Numbered from the stretch's first letter, positions 1 to 10,991 are shown. The stretch is 64,000 nucleotides of DNA from Multifurca ochricompacta (GCA_022496185.1 WTXG01000037.1:1-64000), one strand, 5' to 3'. Numbers and translations: made by a program. Notes: a model not told the origin generated them from the letters alone.

Positions 1-2144
1 AGAGAGTTACTGGCTATCATGAAAGCACTATGACATTGGTGACCATATCTGGCTGGATCCCCACACAAAACCATCATCTACACCAACCATTCCAATCTTC
101 TCTATTGGCAAGAACCCCATAAGATCAGTCAACATGTAGCATGAGAAGTTCTGGAGCTTGAGGAGTACAACTTTATACTCAAGCACCTCCCTGGAGCCTG
201 CAATGCATGAGTGGATGCACTGTCTAGACCAGCTAATAGTGACGAAGGAGACAACGATAACAACAATATTGTAGTCCTACCAGAAGATGTGTTTGCAAAA
301 ACTGCTATTGTTAGTCTCCACAACATGGATCTATGGGCCCAGGTGATGCAAAACATGAATCAAGAACTGTGCAAATCATGGGTGGAACCTCACAATCTGA
401 AAATGGAGAATGGTCTTTGGTGGAAGGACAATGATTGACTGGTTGTCACCGGTGGCAACAACATTAAGAGGGGGGTGATTCATTTTCACCACAATCTTCC
501 CTCCGCAGGACACCCTGGTATCACAAACACGTATGCCCTTACCAAATGTGATTACTGGTGGCCGAACATGAAAAAGGACATTGAGGAATACATCAAAGGA
601 TGTGCAGAGTGCCAGGTGAATAAAGTAAATATGCACCCAAGGCCACCAGCAATCTCCTCCATTACACCCATCACAACAGCCCCTTTTCAGACTATCACCA
701 TGGACTTTATTGTCAAACTGCCACAGTTGCAGGGATACAATTCAATACTCACTATCACTGACCATGACTGTTCAAAAGCAGCACTGTTCATCCCCTGTAA
801 TGAAACAATTTCAGCTGAGGGAGTTGCCAAGCTCTATTTGGACCACGTATACCGACACTATGGCCTCCCTCAGAAGATCATTTCCAACCAAGACCCACAA
901 TTTGCATCCATCTTTGCACAAGCTGTCGAACAGGCATGAGGCACAGCATACTGACTGTGGGTGTTAGCAGTTTAGGCTAGAAAGACAAGTATACTTCAGA
1001 GGTTGAAGAAACTCTGAAGTGGAAGAGATGAAACAGACACCCTTATATACTATTCAAGGGATGGTCTGTGCACTGGGAATAAGTCCACAAGTGCCAGACA
1101 AAGTCCAAATAATAAACAAGAGGGATAAAGGCCATTGGCCAGTAAGGAATCACATGCTTGTGCATCATTACTAAGGTACATCAGTCAGCTACTGTGGAAT
1201 GTGAGAAAGAAGGTAATAATGATATTGTAAAAAGTCCAAAACTCCGGAATCTAATCTAATCCTCAAAGTAGCTAATCTGATCTCCTGATGCCTGAAGCAT
1301 CACCGAACACGTCCTGTGTTCAACACAAGCCTTGTGCAAACATCTTGATATCCAACAGAACATTTCAATGGCCTACCATCCCCAGACAGACAGTCAGTCC
1401 AAGTGGACAAATCAATGGCTGGAACAATACCTTCGCTTCTGGTGCAATGAGCAACAAGATGACTGTGCAGAATGGCTGGTGATGGCCAAGTTCACACATA
1501 ACAGCTGGCCAAATGGGACAACAAAGACCTCTCCCTTCTCCCTTATTATGGGATGGAACCCCCACACTACCTGGACAGACAAGCCCACCAATGTGCCATC
1601 CATAACCCAGCATATTGGCCAATGGGAGGACATATGAGAATTGGCCAATAGAAATCTATTGAAGGTGCAAAAGACCCTGACTGAGAAGCCCACAAGGTTT
1701 ATGCCTTACCAAGTTGGAGATCAAGTATGGCTGGAAGGGCGTAACATTCACACTTCTCATCCAATGGCGAAATTAGCTCCCCAATGCCACAGCCCCTTCC
1801 TGATTGAACAGAAGCTGTCTGATATCACATACAAACTGACATTACCACCTGCATGGAAGATCCACCCTGTTTTCCATGCCAACCTTCTCACACCCTACAA
1901 AGAGACTTCCATGCATGGGCAGAATTTTCCAAGACCTCCCCCTGAATTAATCAATGAAGAGCTGGAATGGGAGGTAGAGCATATTGCCGATGCTAAGCAG
2001 AAGGGACAAGGGCACAAACTTTATTATTTGATCAAATGGAAGGGCTTCCCTGATGTTGACAACTCGTGGGAACCTGCTGCAGACATCTTCGCACCTGACC
2101 ACATCAGAGACTTCTATAGATGCCATCCAGGAGCAGATAAATAG
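1..2144 (+). pseudogene. pol: gypsy A pol: RNase H end, integrase, chromodomain (broken)
   Basis: Frame 1 starts in the RNase H motif RELLAI and runs through DALSR into the integrase. The HHCC zinc-binding region (ending CAECQ), the first Asp (MDFIVKLP) and the second Asp (SNQDPQF, usually SDRDPQF) are visible. After the LTR insertion the frame resumes with HPQTD, but the catalytic Glu of the GQSER motif is Lys (SQSKW), so the integrase should be dead even if restored. A GPF-like module and a well-kept chromodomain (about 1963-2120: WEVEHI, YYLIKWKGF, SWEP) follow. Premature stops at 31, 40, 142, 208, 436 and 1635 are all TGA; most sit where sister copies have Arg. The stop at 2142 is the natural end. 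Confidence 0.9.
924..1325 (-). mobile_element. Solo LTR of the copia family (old copy)
   Basis: On the minus strand it begins TGTTGAACACAGGACGTG and ends CTGTTCGACA. It matches the LTRs of copia-1 but is 402 bp instead of 511. It is flanked by a 5-bp target duplication, caagc (919-923 and 1326-1330), and the integrase reading frame resumes on the far side. The LTR keeps the hairpin pairing ACTTCAGAG with CTCTGAAGT. Length and divergence suggest one of the older copia insertions here. Confidence 0.93.
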
Positions 2145-2206
2145 AGGACCTTGATGCATCTACCCCCCCAGTACACTTTTGCCTGCAAAAGTTCACTACC
2201 AGCCTC

Positions 2207-3417
2207 ATGTCAACCTTCAACATTCACCCCTCCGCTGCTATCGATGCATTCCCCTTACTTCCTACTGCTCATGCTCCTTCTCGTCCACTTTCTCCTATTG
2301 ATTATGATGCAGCCACCAAAGTGGCCAAAAGGATCAGAACCCCTGATGCTGACCAAGATTTTAATCTGCCTGAACACCCACACCCAAATGACCTCATTGA
2401 CATCGACTTCAGCAATGAGATCCCCAACTTCCCCTTCTTCCCAAATGACCCAAAGTCTCCCTTCTATTTCCCACTTATGATCCCCACATCCTGAGGAGAT
2501 GGCAAGACCAAGATTGCCAAGTATATTTACTACACAAATGAAGGTATGGATGTAGCAGGTTGTCTGGAGAAGGGAGGGCCCATCTATGGGGCCCCTGTCT
2601 ATCTTGAAGAAAAACAGATTGAATGTCTCCATTATGTTTTGGGGCCTGAACATTTAGAACACCTTTTGAGCACCGACCCCTGAGCCTTTGCTATCAATGA
2701 AGTCCTCTGCAACCTACACATGCCACGACTTACTGCCAAAGTCGCACAACTGCGAAAATTTCAGGTGCTCAAGGCCAACCTCAACATACAGTACAATGAT
2801 TACACCAGGCAAATGACAAGAATTTCGAGGGGCATCTTCAATGTTGAACAGCATTTAGCATCCATCAGGACATGGCTGGAGTTAGGAGAAGCATACATGA
2901 CCATATCAGAACAGTATGCCAATATTTTTGCTTGGCCTCTCCCTTGTCACCCCCTCGAACTTGCACCCCAACTCAACCTGAGCTGCCTTGAAATGCCACA
3001 CTTGCATGAAAACCCTGGAGGTCAGGTTTGCTGGCGTTGTGGCAGCAAGTATCACCTTAGTTGGTGCTGTCCCACCACCAAGATGCTTCCACACATATTC
3101 TGGCTGACTGCTTACACTGCCAGAGTATGTTGCACTGGAGCTGCCAATGTTTGTTCCACCAACTCACAGAGGCACCCACCATTATCAACCCATCCAGATG
3201 GTGTGGCAAGTGCCTCTCCCACAATGCTGGACATCAAGAAATTGATTGTCATGTTTACAATGGCTGCTTTTGATGTGGGAGGCAAGGGCCCTATGGTTTT
3301 CTACAAACACACATTTGCCCCACGGATGAAGACAAGGAGAATTATGACACTGACCACTATGCCGTAGCAGATGACTACCTCTCCCTGGTCCAGGATGACG
3401 ACAGTATGCCAATCTAG
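2207..3417 (+). pseudogene. ORF3 of gypsy A (post-pol zinc-cluster protein, broken)
   Basis: It starts at an ATG 62 bp after the integrase stop and ends 30 bp before the LTR. It aligns with the intact 412-aa ORF3 of C2: PHPNDL, then FPFFPNDP, the block IAKYIYYTNEGMDVAGC, GAPVYLEE, a helical segment after LTAKVAQL, WPLP, a CCHC knuckle (CWRCGSKYHLSWCC) and the acidic tail VADDYLSLVQDDD. In-frame TGA stops lie near 2492 and 2681, and frame changes occur in the Cys/His region. Function is not recognised. Its presence in A as well as C shows that it predates the split of these lineages. Confidence 0.8.
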
Positions 3418-3435
3418 CTGGCTCTGCTAGGACTT

Positions 3436-3448
3436 AGAGAGGGGGTAA
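3436..3448 (+). promoter_or_regulatory. Polypurine tract of gypsy A
   Basis: Purine run AGAGAGGGGGTAA directly before the TG of the LTR, the expected place for plus-strand DNA priming. Confidence 0.8.
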
Positions 3449-4041
3449 TGTTACAAACCCTGCTACATCATCTTTTTCCTTCTCCTGTCATGTGACTTGT
3501 TGTTTGGCTCCGCTTGACCTTGTTGATCATGTTTACGCCTCCATTTGTACTTGTTTGTTCCTTATCTTTGACTTGGGCTGTGCTTATCTATGACTTGTAC
3601 TTTACATCAGGACTCTTACATATTTTCCCACCAGAATCACAACTATACTGGATATGTCTACATATATTCTCACCTGGCCCACCTTTACTCCATTTCCCCT
3701 TGTAGTTATATTGCAACTTCATTGATATGCTGAGTACCTTACTCCAATTCAGACTCCGATTTCTATTATGTATATAAGGCCCACCTAGATAGCCTGTATG
3801 CCTTAGACTTGACTTCTTAATCAACTTGGTGCATTACCTTCTGGGTGATCTCTAAGACCTGACCTCTGAATCATCTCAGTGATTTTGGCACTCTTCCACT
3901 CACCAGTACTAAGGGATTAGCTCCTTGGTATTGACTTCTCATCCAACTCCATACACTTGAAACACAGTGTGCACTAGAACTTGTAGTTACGCTATGTGAC
4001 TAAGTCACACGTTGTGCTGAATGCCCACACCAGGCATTACA
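3449..4041 (+). repeat. 3' LTR of gypsy A (LTR1 type)
   Basis: Begins TGTTACAAACCC and ends near CCAGGCATTACA, about 593 bp. The same LTR type occurs as a solo copy at 19164-28376. Its ends resemble those of the C-family LTR (TGTTAC...CCAGGCATAACA), but the interior differs. A TATA-like TATATAAGG lies near 3771. The right edge is uncertain by about 4 bp. Confidence 0.85.
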
Positions 4042-4048
4042 CATTAAC

Positions 4049-4151
4049 TAGTGATGTGCCTGGCCTGGCTCAGAGTAGCTAAAAGCTGAAGCCACTGGCT
4101 CAGGCTGTGGCTTTTGACCATAATTTTAGTGCATACAAGTGCAATAGCAAT
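4049..4151. repeat. hAT-type MITE, one end only
   Basis: Starts with TAGTGATGTGCCTGGCC, the same terminus as the complete MITE at 16458-16934, and matches about 100 bp of it up to CAAGTGCAATAGCAA. It is cut there by an LTR4 copy. The other end is not in the neighbourhood. Confidence 0.75.
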
Positions 4152-4680
4152 TGTAATGGGTGCAACAATCCTGATTACAAGGAAAGATTAGATAAGATGA
4201 TAAAAAGCATCCTTAATTAAGTAGACAATGAAAATGATGAAAATGCCTGTCAAAAGCTGTGCAGAATGCAGAGATTGATGCATGCATAAGGTTTGAGGTA
4301 GTCAGAGACGAACAGCCCTGCTTGTACAGCAATAATATGCCTATATTGACAATACCAAGAGCCTGCAGCCCCAAGAGGACAAGATGGGGTCTGCAGCATG
4401 TTACAGGATGTCTTATATACATATCTACTGTTATCCTATGAAGTGCCAAGTTGGATCATGTGTCCAATGTAAAATAAGACAACAATCAGTTATGGGATGC
4501 ATAAGAGCATATCCCCATACTACTGTGTCTTATTTGGTCATGTGGGGTCTATTTGTGCAGTCTGGCACCCTCTAGAATACATCCTAGACTATTGTTAGAC
4601 TATCCTGGTAATTACCTATTGTTCTATCTATTGACACAGTGTCTGCAACTATCTACAATGTCTGTGCTGCATAGGGCAGT
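4152..4680 (-). repeat. LTR4 copy (B-type LTR), incomplete
   Basis: Matches the 3' LTR of gypsy B (14577-15234) from TGTAATGGGTGC through CCCAAGAGGACAAGATGGGG to GCTGCATAGGGCAGT, but lacks the last ~130 bp. It sits inside or against the MITE fragment. Orientation is taken from gypsy B. Confidence 0.75.
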
Positions 4681-4883
4681 TCTGTAAATGTGTAACGCAC
4701 CCAAAGTGTGGGGCAGACTGCATTGGTCCAGCTGCTCTCCTGACTGCGAGGGTCAGATCTTGAGTAAACATGCATGCGAGGCACTCTGGGTGGCTCAAAT
4801 CAGCTCTGTTGGTCTCCATGACATGGATATTTGGGCCCAGGTCTCACAGAATATGAATCAACAGTTATGTCTAATGCCCTGGG
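4681..4883 (+). other. pol: Scrap of gypsy C-type pol and unassigned DNA
   Basis: From about 4797 the plus strand encodes VGLHDMDIWAQVSQNMNQQL, matching the RNase H-integrase linker of the C elements (SLHNMDLWAQVSQNMNQQLC). It is a pol scrap of about 90 bp. I recognise nothing in 4681-4790. Confidence 0.6.
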
Positions 4884-5230
4884 TGTCACAGCCAGGTCTC
4901 TGCTGTGTCAGTTGTTGTTTCAAGCTGCAGGTCCTCAAGATGTGGAGTGTGTGCAAGATTCAAGTTTAGACTATCAAGACAAGTCAAGTCAAGGTGTCAA
5001 GGTGAACCACAAGGGCCACATTCAAGGTTCAAGGCCCACACAGAGTAGGAGGGGCACATGCAAGAAGTGAGTCAAGGCAGTGGCAATATGCCCTGCTGAG
5101 GATCTGGGATGAAGGCTTCCCAAGTTGCAGCTTGGGAAGTTCAAGAGGATTCTGATGAAGACAAGTTGACCTGTATTGGATACAAGAGAACAGACTTAAT
5201 GTCTGTCTCTCTAGTTTGTCTCTTTAAATA
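4884..5230 (-). repeat. LTR-X, truncated by gypsy C4
   Basis: Begins TGTCACAGCCAGGT like the copies at 19404 and 32323 and carries the palindrome around AACAGACTTAATGTCTGT (near 5188-5207). It stops where the C4 LTR begins. Polarity is inferred from a TATTTAAA-like box and the palindrome, which read on the minus strand. Confidence 0.75.
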
Positions 5231-5824
5231 TGTTATGTCTGGTGTGGGACATTCCACATGACTTGTGTGACAGCATTTGTTTGAGGGTTTCAGGTAAGAA
5301 GTCAATAAGACCTCTTGGAGTTTTAGACAGGAAGAGTCAAAGTCAAAGGGGCTGCTCCCTACAACAACGTTGAATGGAAGAGTGCCAGAAGCACTGAGAT
5401 GACTAGTTCTGAGTGTCAAAGGACTTGTCCAGAAGACAAACACCAATAGATTCAATAAGTCAAGTCTAGGGTCTACAATGTAGATATGGTGGACTTATAT
5501 ATGTAATTGAGTGGGTGTCTATAAGATAAGGAGCATGGAGTCAAGTGGGCCCAAATATATGAAAGCAGACAGCATAAAGCCTGGCTTCTGATAGGGAATT
5601 AAGTAATTGTCTGGTCTTAGTGATAGGGGATAAGAGATAAGAGAGATGATAAACAATGGTAAACATAGAGCAAACAGGTGTCAACATTGGTCATGGGGAT
5701 TGGCCTTGGGGATAAATGTACAAAGGGGATTCAATGAAAAAGGATAGGCTAGGTGGAACAGAAGGGTCCACATCATGAAGATTAAAGAAAACAGGATGAC
5801 TGGGTAAATGCAGGGGTTGTAACA
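5231..5824 (-). repeat. 3' LTR of gypsy C4 (LTR2 type)
   Basis: On the plus strand it reads TGTTATGTCTGGTG...GGTTGTAACA, 594 bp, the same as the LTRs of C1, C2 and C3. The polypurine tract follows (minus strand CCAGAAGAGGGGGTGA, 5825-5840). It interrupts LTR-X. Confidence 0.9.
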
Positions 5825-5855
5825 TCACCCCCTCTTCTGGTTCTAGCAGACCCAG

Positions 5856-7620
5856 CTAGAAGTGACTCATACCATCATCATCCTGTACCAGCTCCAGATA
5901 ATCATCAGCTACATTACGATCTTCCAGGGTGTAATTTTCTTTGTCAGGATCCTGGGGACATCTGTGGTTGCAAAGAAACTCATAAGGGCCGCATTGGTTA
6001 CATTGGTGGCATAAATGGTAGATGGGACAGTCAAGTTCATGATGTCCTGTGTTGTGATGGAGGCACTTGCTGCACCATCCCAACAGATTGATGATTGTTG
6101 GGGCCATGCTAATGTGATGGAAAATGCAGTGTCAACTCCAGTGAAGGCTGCTATGGCAATGGCAAAACCACTTGTAGTTGAGGGGGCATACCCAGCTCAG
6201 ATGGTACTGACTGTTGCATCACCAACATGTCTTGCCTTGGTGGTTTTCATGCATATGTGGCATCTTGAATTGATTGGGCAGCAACGTGGGCACAGCTCCT
6301 AGCAAATGTGGGGGAGGGGTCATGCATAGGTGTCAGCATACCTCTCGGCAATGGTCTGATATGTGTCTCCAAGCTCTAGTTGCTTCCTGATATTGGTCAA
6401 CTCCTGTTCTACCTGGAACATCCTGCTGCTCAGCTGTGTCATCTGTTTTGCATACTCCTGGTACTGTGTATTGAGGGTGGTGTGCAGTGTCAAGGTCTTC
6501 TGCAGCCTCATTACTTCAGCCTTGAGGTGCAGCAGGTGCATGTTGTTGAGAACCTTGTTGATGGTGAAGGCCCAAGGGTCATTAGCAGATAAGTGTTGAA
6601 TCTGTTCATCACTCATTGTGTGGTGTAGACAACCTGTTTCTCTTTCCTCCAGATACACAGGCACACTGTAAACTGGACCATCCTTCTTCAGGCATCCTGC
6701 CACATCCATTCCTCCATTCATATAGAAGATGTACTTCACCATTACCTTGTCTCCATTGGCCATGGCAATCTCAAGGGGGAAGAACATTGATGAATTTGGG
6801 TTGTTGGGGAAGAAGGGGAACTCCAGAGCTTTGTTGTCCTGCTCCATGTTGAGTAGGTCATTAGGGTGAGGTTCTTCAGAGCAGTTTGTTGAACACAGAA
6901 GATGTTCGGTGATGCTTCAGGCATCAGGTGATTAGATTAGCTGCTTTGTAGATTAGATTAGATTCCGGAGTTTCGGACTTTTACTATATCTTTATTACTT
7001 TCTTTCTCACATTCCGCAGTAGCTGACTGATACACCATGTAACATGTGATTTCTGTAGTGGCCAATGGCCTTTCTCCCTCATGTTTATTATTTGGACTTT
7101 GTCCGGCACTTGTGGACTTATTCCCAGTGTGCACAGACCATTCCCCCTGGCCCCCATGGGTATATAAGGGTGTCTGTTTCGTCTCTTCCACTTCAGAGTT
7201 TCTTCAACCTCTGAAGTGTAAGTTCTACTATACTTTCTACCATACCTTTGACTAACCGTCTCTTGTAGATACTTGTCTTTCTAGGTCAGTAGAATAGTAA
7301 TACAGAGTTTCTTCAACCTCTGAAGTATACTTGTCTTTCTAGCCTAAACCGCTAACCTCACAGTCAGTATGCTGCGCACATGCCTGTTTCACACAGTTGA
7401 AGTCATGGTCAGGGTTGGGGGACTGGTTCTTGACTCATTCTTCTGTGGCTTCATAGTTGATGGGGGAGGAGGGACAAGTGGAAGGGTGAGCAGAGGGAAA
7501 GGCCTCAATGACAACTGCAGTAGTGGCAGTAAAAGCATCAATGGTGGCACTGGCAGCAATGGGGAAGGTGGTAAAAGACATAGTGGAATTCTGGTTGATA
7601 GGACATTGCTGGGGAAGCAT
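5856..7620 (-). pseudogene. ORF3 of gypsy C4 (split by a solo LTR)
   Basis: Starts with MLPQQ at 7620. The first part reaches the PSSPINYEATEE region and is interrupted by a solo copia LTR. It resumes with EEPHPNDLL and keeps the central block (KYIFYMNGGMDVAGCLKKDG), the helical segment and the sequence TYQTIAERYADTYA. The Cys/His region lies in shifted frames; its last part (from 6107 down) shows CSKCLHHNTGHHELDC, a final cluster and the tail ADDYLELVQDDD. Aligns with the intact C2 protein. Confidence 0.85.
6887..7393 (+). mobile_element. Solo LTR of the copia family
   Basis: A 507-bp copy beginning TGTTGAACACAGAAGATG and ending CTGTTTCACA. It is flanked by the target duplication cagtt (6882-6886 and 7394-7398) and is close in sequence to the copia-1 LTR (511 bp). 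It carries TATATAAGG and the downstream hairpin. It interrupts ORF3 of C4 in antisense. Confidence 0.95.
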
Positions 7621-7935
7621 GTGCTGGGGTCTAAGTGAGATGGTGAGCCTTCCTTTTAACTAGTGTTTAAAGGTCCAGTTGCCCAAACCAAAAAAACGAC
7701 CAAAACCAGACTGAACCCAACCAAATGCAACTGGACTGTCAGTTGCAGTTGCACAGATTCCCAGACTTATCAGTTGCTGGTTGCACACTATTACAGAATT
7801 TTGAAAGACCAATAAAAACCAGTTTAAACTGGTTGCAACTGGTCTTTAATTTAAATATAGGCCACAGCACAGGTTCAGTGGATCTGAGTAATCTGTGGGA
7901 AAATACTCACACAAATCCAGGCTCAAGAAATGGCC

Positions 7936-8013
7936 ACATCCAGGATTGAACCCAGCACCTCTGGGAACAAGCTCAATCTGGTGCTCTAACCACTGAGCCA
8001 CCCAGCCTCACTG
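7936..8013 (-). repeat. tRNA-derived SINE-like head
   Basis: The minus strand reads GTGAGGCTGGGTGGCTCAGT, then GGTTAGAGCA (D-arm/A-box-like) and about 30 nt later GGGTTCAATCC (B-box-like). Spacing fits a tRNA-derived Pol III promoter. I see no acceptor stem, so it is a repeat and not a tRNA gene. Confidence 0.6.
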
Positions 8014-8068
8014 GTAGATACACACAATATATTATATATAGGGTAATGAAAAGTTGATTTTATGTCAT

Positions 8069-9253
8069 ACACAGGTCCTTCTGCATGCAGAGCTATCTCT
8101 AGCTCTACATCAGCCAATGCCACATGGAATGTTTGTCACCAGAGGTGCCACCCTCTATTCTTCCCTGCCATGATGTCTCCCATCCAATGCGTTTGTTCAA
8201 CAACCCACCAGTTGATCTTGGGCCCCCACATCAAGGCTACAATGTAGGCAATTTGAGACTGTTTGTTCTGGATGGTCATGACCTGGTATTCAAGAAGCAG
8301 TGGAGTTCCACATGGGTCCACCATTGGTTGGCATTGCAGTTCTCATTGAAGAACGGAGGAGGGGTGCCTTTCATCCTTCCTCCTGGGTCTCTTGGTGGAT
8401 TCAGTGGTGGCCCTCCTGTTGGGCCTTGAGATGGGTTTCCAAATGATGCCTGCTAGGTTTGCGCTGGCTGCGTCGTTGTTGGGTGTCTAGGTGAGTTTCA
8501 TCCCCTTCCTTTCTGGGGCAATTCTAATTGCTTTGAGTTTTCCTCTAGTATTCAGGTGTATGGATGGTACATCTTCTTTGCTGATTCTAACCATTTGGTG
8601 TTTTCTTTTAGGTGCACAGCAACATTATCAACAGCATGGGTTGGAATGACTAACAGGAACTTCAAAGCCATGGGTGATGGATGGCGATGTTTTGTTTGTG
8701 AAGCAAGCTTGCCTCAAGTCAGGATTCAAGTTGTATTCTGGGTTTGTGGGTCCATTATTCTGGACACTGTTGGTTGAGGACTTGCTGGTGAGCGACACAA
8801 AGCAGTTTTGGTTTTCAGGTGGTACATCTTCAATTTCTGGTTGTACTCATTTCTCTGTTTAGATTTAGATCTGGTGATTGATATTCAAGGAACATGTCAT
8901 CCATTGAAGGCACTTGGGGTTCACAGGGTCATCATGCATTCCGACATTCTCAGCTTTGGGGAGTCATCTATTGCAAGAACTACAAATCGGTTGTAGGATT
9001 TGATTGGAGCATTGTTGGCTCCAAGGTCAGGGTTTGGGTTCAGTGTCAAGGCAAGGGACATGTCATCATCACCTTGTGGGTCAGGTGAGTTGTTTTTCTT
9101 AGGTTCTGGGACCAACAATTGAGTTTCTCTTAGGTTCTGGGACTGGTGATCAAGTTTTGTGGGTGTCTGGTGTTGGGGCAAGGGATGCATCGTCATCACC
9201 TTGCAGGTTTTGGGTATGTCATTCAGTTCTGAGGTCTGTTAAGTCTGTTCTAA
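8069..9253. other. Unassigned interior DNA of the inverted-end element
   Basis: No recognisable domain. The minus strand has short open stretches, one around 8136-8324 with many Trp (WGPKINWWVVEQTHWMGD) and one at 8921-9199. Intron-like acceptor sequences (TTTCTTTTAG near 8612) and short internal repeats (GGTACATCTTC twice; CATCATCACCTTG twice) are present. It may be a captured host gene fragment or the interior of an unknown element. I cannot assign it. Confidence 0.3.
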
Positions 9254-9890
9254 TGTTGCACACAGGTCCTTCAGTGTGTGTCAATTCATGTCTGTGCCAA
9301 GGCCAGTCAAGGCAATCAAGATACTCATTCAAGCTACTCAAGTCTCAAGATACTGAGTTGAGATGTCACATGGCATGCAGTCGATATGGGTTGATGCAAC
9401 AAGTCTGGACATTGTGTGTGAGGTCTGGGTATTCTGGTAGCAAGGCAAGGGCCTCTGCTGGAGTTACTGGTGAGCCAAACTGACTTGAGTCTAAACCATA
9501 ATGGCTTATCCCACCAAACCTCACTAATTATCACTTTTGATGGTCCCCTACATATGTAGTGACTTAACTTATTCAACTATCTTTATGGCTCACCCAAATG
9601 TATTTACTGAGGCACCTAAAGTAGATATGACTGTTCTTGTTTTAGGAAGCTGCACATGGAATAAAAATTGGATTTAAAAAAAATACTGTCTCAAGTCACA
9701 TACTTGAAGAGGGCTGAAGGAAGTTCTTAAGGACATTTGATTGGTACAAGGAGAACAGACTTAAAGTCTGTTCACTGGATTGATAGTGGCTTAAATACAA
9801 TGTAACTACTATGAAGTCATGGTCTAGAGTCTTGTATAAATGATATCATACTAAGTCACAATGGTCATGACATCAACTATGAGACCATCT
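9254..9890 (-). repeat. LTR-Y, partial or diverged copy
   Basis: Starts TGTTGCACACAGGTCCTTC like the LTR-Y at 23731-24256. It shares GGTACAAGGAGAACAGACTT, the palindrome near 9753-9772 and the block ATGAAGTCATGGTCTAGAGT, then diverges near 9890. The terminal GTGTCACA of the other copy is not found. Confidence 0.65.
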
Positions 9891-9977
9891 AGCAAGCAGC
9901 ATGGTACACACATATTCAAAGACAGTACTGAACACCAAAAACATGAACTAAGACAGAACTTGTCATGTTTTATCACT

Positions 9978-10545
9978 TGTATCTAATTAATTGTGAATGC
10001 ATTTTTGATCTTATCACTTATGTTATCTATGTGTGATCACAATTATGTCAGACCACTATCCTGGAATGTCTGTACCAGTATCTTTGTTTTAGATAATAGA
10101 AGTGATAAGATCAAAAATGCATTCATAATTAATTAGATACTTAGGACATACATCTAAGTGATAAGATCAAAAATGTGTTCACAATTAATTAGATACTTAG
10201 GATATACATCTTAGTGATAAGATCAAAAACGCGTTCATAATTAATTAGATACTTAGGATATATACATCTAAGATAATACAAGTGATAAGATCAAAATGCA
10301 TTCACAGTTAATTAGATAATACAAGTGATAAAAAATGCATTCACAATTAATTAGATACTTAGGATATACATCTGACTGATAAGATCAAAAATGCATTCAC
10401 AGTTAATTAGATAATATAAGTGATAAAAAACACATTCACAATTAATTGGATGCTTAGGATATACACCTAAGTGATAAGATCAAAAATGCATTCACAATTA
10501 ATTAGACACAAGTGATAAAATCAACTTTGCATAACCCTATATATA
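9978..10545. repeat. Minisatellite array 1 (unit ~55 bp)
   Basis: About nine direct copies of a unit built of GTGATAAGATCAAAAATGCA, TTCACAATTAATTAGATAC and TTAGGATATACATCTAA, preceded by one inverted copy at about 9978-10021. Some units lack the TTAGGATATACATC part. It shares its unit and right edge (GATAAAATCAA.TTTGCATAA) with array 2. Confidence 0.9.
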
Positions 10546-10566
10546 ATATATTGTGTGATTTTACTA

Positions 10567-10640
10567 GTGAGGCTGGGTGGCACAATGGTTAGAGCACTGG
10601 ACTGAGCTTGTACCTGGAGGTCTTGGGTTCAATCACAGAT
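10567..10640 (+). repeat. tRNA-derived SINE-like head, inverted partner
   Basis: The plus strand reads GTGAGGCTGGGTGGCACAAT, GGTTAGAGCA and GGGTTCAATCA. It matches the copy at 7936-8013 in opposite orientation, at the mirror position in the other arm of the inverted-end element. Confidence 0.6.
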
Positions 10641-10918
10641 GTTGCCATTTATTTTCTGGCATGCTCTTTGATAAATGTCATCCTCATTATAATATGATTA
10701 TTACTACACTACTATACCCCTATTACATAATTTTCATATTGTAGGACTGGTTCAGACCAGTTGTGGACTGGCAACCAGACTGAAAAGGACTGTTTTTTGG
10801 TCTTTAGGTGGTCTGGTCCAGTTATCTGGACATAAGGTGCAACCAGCAACTGGTTGCAGTTGCTGGTTGTGTCCCATTATGGTCAAAAAACCAGACTGGA
10901 CCAGACCTTTAAACACTA

Positions 10919-10991
10919 TGTGTGGGTATTTGAGAGCTCCCAAGTTAGCAGCGTCATTGATGGCATCTATGGTTGGTTTAAGAATGGACAT
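10919..10991 (-). pseudogene. ORF3 of gypsy D2, first 24 codons
   Basis: The minus strand encodes MSILKPTIDAINDAANLGAL then KYPH, matching the start of the D1 ORF3 (MSIISPTVEAINDAATLAAL). It is cut by the inverted-end element. Confidence 0.7.

Larger units (their letters stand above)
1..4041 (+). mobile_element. Ty3/gypsy retrotransposon copy A, 3' part
   Basis: The window opens inside a gypsy element read on the plus strand. In order it holds the end of RNase H, integrase, chromodomain, a third ORF, a polypurine tract and the 3' LTR. It is a sister of the C elements: the protein aligns along its length with C1, C2 and C3, but the LTR is a different type (LTR1). The 5' part lies outside the window. 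A solo copia-type LTR interrupts the integrase. Confidence 0.9.
5231..7660 (-). mobile_element. gypsy C4, 3' end only
   Basis: Minus-strand remnant consisting of a C-type 3' LTR, a polypurine tract and ORF3. It ends abruptly at 7660, just after the sequence that precedes ORF3 in C1 and C2, where the inverted-end element begins. The rest of the retrotransposon is missing. Confidence 0.88.
7661..10918. mobile_element. Unclassified element with long imperfect inverted ends
   Basis: Both ends begin TAGTGTTTAAAGGTC when read inward. About 400 bp at each end form an imperfect inverted repeat that includes a tRNA-like unit and the stretch ATATATAATATATTGTGTG. The outer ~190 bp are rich in short CCAGTT/AACTGG and GTTGCA motifs, like subterminal transposase-binding repeats. 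The interior holds unassigned DNA, a partial LTR-Y and a minisatellite. No transposase is visible. No target duplication longer than TA is seen, and the flanks come from two different gypsy families. Confidence 0.55.

Noticed and set aside
10567..10640. A genuine tRNA gene
   Set aside because: A- and B-box words are present but no acceptor stem pairing is seen, and the unit sits in a repeat with an inverted partner.
7661..10918. Assignment of the inverted-end element to hAT or Mutator
   Set aside because: Neither an 8- or 9-bp target duplication nor a transposase is visible; subterminal repeats alone do not decide the class.
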